Shown piece by piece: positions 62,646 to 64,000 of a stretch of 64,000 bases of DNA (its first letter is position 1; the number at the start of each line of letters is the position of its first letter). The translations under genes were made by a program, and so were the position numbers. Under the pieces are notes generated by a model. That model saw only the letters and a list, made by a program, of their open reading frames with translations, searched no databases and was not told the origin of the DNA. This DNA is from CAVRQM01 sp963756975 (GTDB lineage: Bacteria; Pseudomonadota; Alphaproteobacteria; Acetobacterales; Acetobacteraceae), in contig CAVWPS010000001.1 of assembly GCA_963756975.1 (NCBI GenBank), positions 496,001 to 560,000 on the forward strand, written 5' to 3'.

Positions 62646-64000
62646 GTGAGACGTCCGGCGCTGATCTGGCTCGCGATCCTGGCCGGTGCCGCGCTGTGCG
62701 TCGCACTCGCGTTCAACAACGGCGGCATCGTGTCGGGTGCGGCCGATGCCGACATGCTGTGGCCCGCCTCGTTCGTGTTCGACATGACGACGCGGGCGGA
62801 TGGCTGGCGCGGGCACAACCTGCCGCGCGTGCCGAGCCTGATCCCGGACCTCGCCGTCTGGGTGCCGATGCTGTTCGCGACCGGGTCGGTCCGCTGGACG
62901 GTGTTTCTGTACGGCGTGCTGCAGATGGCCGGGTTCGTGGCCGTGGCGGGCTGGATCGCGGCGCGCCTGTCCGGGCGGCCCCGATTGGTGGGCGGGTCGG
63001 CGGTGATCGTGGTGCTGGCGGCGGTCGTTTGGGTCGGCCTGACCGATCTCGGCGCGGGCGGGATGCTGCGGATCGCGGTGCTGCCGATCGTCCATGTCGG
63101 GCCGATGATCCTGGCGCTGTTCATCGCGGCGGCGACGGCCGGACGACTGGCGGCGGGGCGGTCGGTGTGGCCGCTGATCGTGGCGGGGGCGGCGGTGTTT
63201 CTGTCCGACCGTCTGCTGCTGATCGAGTTCGTGGTCCCGCTGCTGATCGCGACCGCCGGTCTTGTCCTCGCCGGCAGGATCAGGCCGTCGCAGACGATCG
63301 CGGTGGCGCTCTGGACATTATTCGGCATCGGGCTCGGCTGGACCGGGTTCGAGCTTCTGCTGCGCGCCGGCGTGTCGACCGATCCGGCACCGGGCGTTTT
63401 CGTGGGCGCGCTGATCGCCGGAGTGGGGCGGTTTTTTGCCGCCTTGCCCGGCCTGATCGCGAGCGCGCCGATCGTGATCGTGGTCGTCGGCGTCGCGGTG
63501 CTCGCGTTCGCGTGGCTCGGCGTGCGAGCGGTGCGGAATGCCGCGGCGTCACCGCAGGCGCTGTTCCTGTGGCTGTTCCTCGGCGTGTCGTCCGCCGCCA
63601 GCATCGCGTTCACCGCGTGCTTCTTCGAGGACGCGGGCAGCATGCGCTACTTGGCCGGTTTGTGGCTGTGCGTGATCGTCGTGCTCGGTGCAGCCTTGGC
63701 GCTACTACCGGCGCTCCAACGCGCGTACGGCCTGTTGGCGCTCGCGACCGTTGCAGCGCTGCTCGTCGTGTTCGCAATCCGCTACCGTGGCGCGGTCGCG
63801 ATGCTGCGCTGGACATACGATGTCGCCGAGTGCGTGCGCGATTTGCGCGGGCCGCTCGGTCTGCACGCTGGGCTGGCGCAATATTGGGTCGCGCGCCCGG
63901 CGGAAGTCGCGTTGCGGTGGTCCACACAGATCGACCAGATCAGCGACGACGGGCTCGCCTATCTGTGGAGCAACGATGCGCGGTGGTTCCGGCATTCGCT
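62646..64000 (+). CDS. Polytopic membrane protein, second tandem paralog (partial, runs off the right edge)
   Basis: GTG 62646, 6 bases after the preceding stop; 451 residues are visible. Segment by segment it matches its upstream neighbour: ADMLWPASFVFDMTTRADGW against SDTLWPASFFWDVTTRADGW, RVPSLIPDLAVW against RLPSLIPDLAVW, HVGPMILALF against HVGPMLLALL, and GLHAGLAQYWVARPAEVALR with RWSTQIDQI in the C-terminal part. Same topology and order, with moderate divergence elsewhere, so an old tandem duplication. Function as uncertain as for the first copy. Confidence 0.75.
   Translation, partial: MRRPALIWLAILAGAALCVALAFNNGGIVSGAADADMLWPASFVFDMTTRADGWRGHNLPRVPSLIPDLAVWVPMLFATGSVRWTVFLYGVLQMAGFVAVAGWIAARLSGRPRLVGGSAVIVVLAAVVWVGLTDLGAGGMLRIAVLPIVHVGPMILALFIAAATAGRLAAGRSVWPLIVAGAAVFLSDRLLLIEFVVPLLIATAGLVLAGRIRPSQTIAVALWTLFGIGLGWTGFELLLRAGVSTDPAPGVFVGALIAGVGRFFAALPGLIASAPIVIVVVGVAVLAFAWLGVRAVRNAAASPQALFLWLFLGVSSAASIAFTACFFEDAGSMRYLAGLWLCVIVVLGAALALLPALQRAYGLLALATVAALLVVFAIRYRGAVAMLRWTYDVAECVRDLRGPLGLHAGLAQYWVARPAEVALRWSTQIDQISDDGLAYLWSNDARWFRHS

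Overview
The window is a GC-rich (roughly 70% by eye) chromosomal segment with no rRNA, tRNA, phage, IS element or CRISPR array. Several features point to an alphaproteobacterium, most likely Rhodospirillales/Acetobacteraceae-like. These are a circularly permuted two-piece tmRNA next to an alpha-type SspB, a flavin-dependent ThyX, a complete mraZ-to-ftsZ cluster, HflKC/DegP beside Mrp, and a SecA with a C-terminal zinc motif. The family-level assignment is inference.

Layout. 1-2.0 kb (minus): ilvI/ilvB (cut by the window edge) and miaA. 2.0-3.4 kb (plus): serB and a YqhA-like membrane protein. 3.4-10.0 kb (minus): a catabolic operon of SDR, spermidine-type ABC transporter, FrlD-like kinase and FrlB-like SIS deglycase, faced by a divergent GntR/UTRA regulator at 10.1 kb. 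The family combination suggests uptake and breakdown of an Amadori (fructosamine-type) compound. 10.8-15.7 kb (minus): hflK, hflC, degP and a glycosyltransferase, with mrp divergent. 16.9-19.4 kb: a small toxin-antitoxin-like pair, an exported protein, thyX and ssrA. 19.4-25.8 kb (plus): sspB, a VOC protein and the late queuosine genes queA, tgt, queF and queG, interrupted by a second TA-like pair and a DUF2332-like gene. 25.8-27.4 kb: small proteins, a TerB/J-domain protein and rnpB. 27.5-46.4 kb: the division and cell-wall (dcw) cluster mraZ, rsmH, ftsL, ftsI, murE, murF, mraY, murD, ftsW, murG, murC, murB, ddl, ftsQ, ftsA, ftsZ, with four evenly spaced MraZ-type boxes over its promoter and a long hairpin after ftsZ. 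46.5-55.0 kb: lpxC, a histidine kinase-KaiC-receiver operon, bamD, recN and ligA. 55.1-64 kb: an orphan OmpR-type regulator, argJ and a parvulin isomerase (minus), secA, and two tandem paralogous polytopic membrane proteins, the second cut by the window end.

Genes are packed into translationally coupled operons, with ATGA, GTGA, TTGA or TGATG overlaps at most junctions. The main anomaly is that seven conserved genes (serB, the ABC ATPase, murD, murG twice, murB, ftsZ and the parvulin) can each be read full-length only if one base is dropped at one point, always with the same +1 sign. I regard insertion-type sequence error as most likely. The most interesting biological candidate is the coupled histidine kinase-KaiC-receiver operon at 47.6-50.3 kb.
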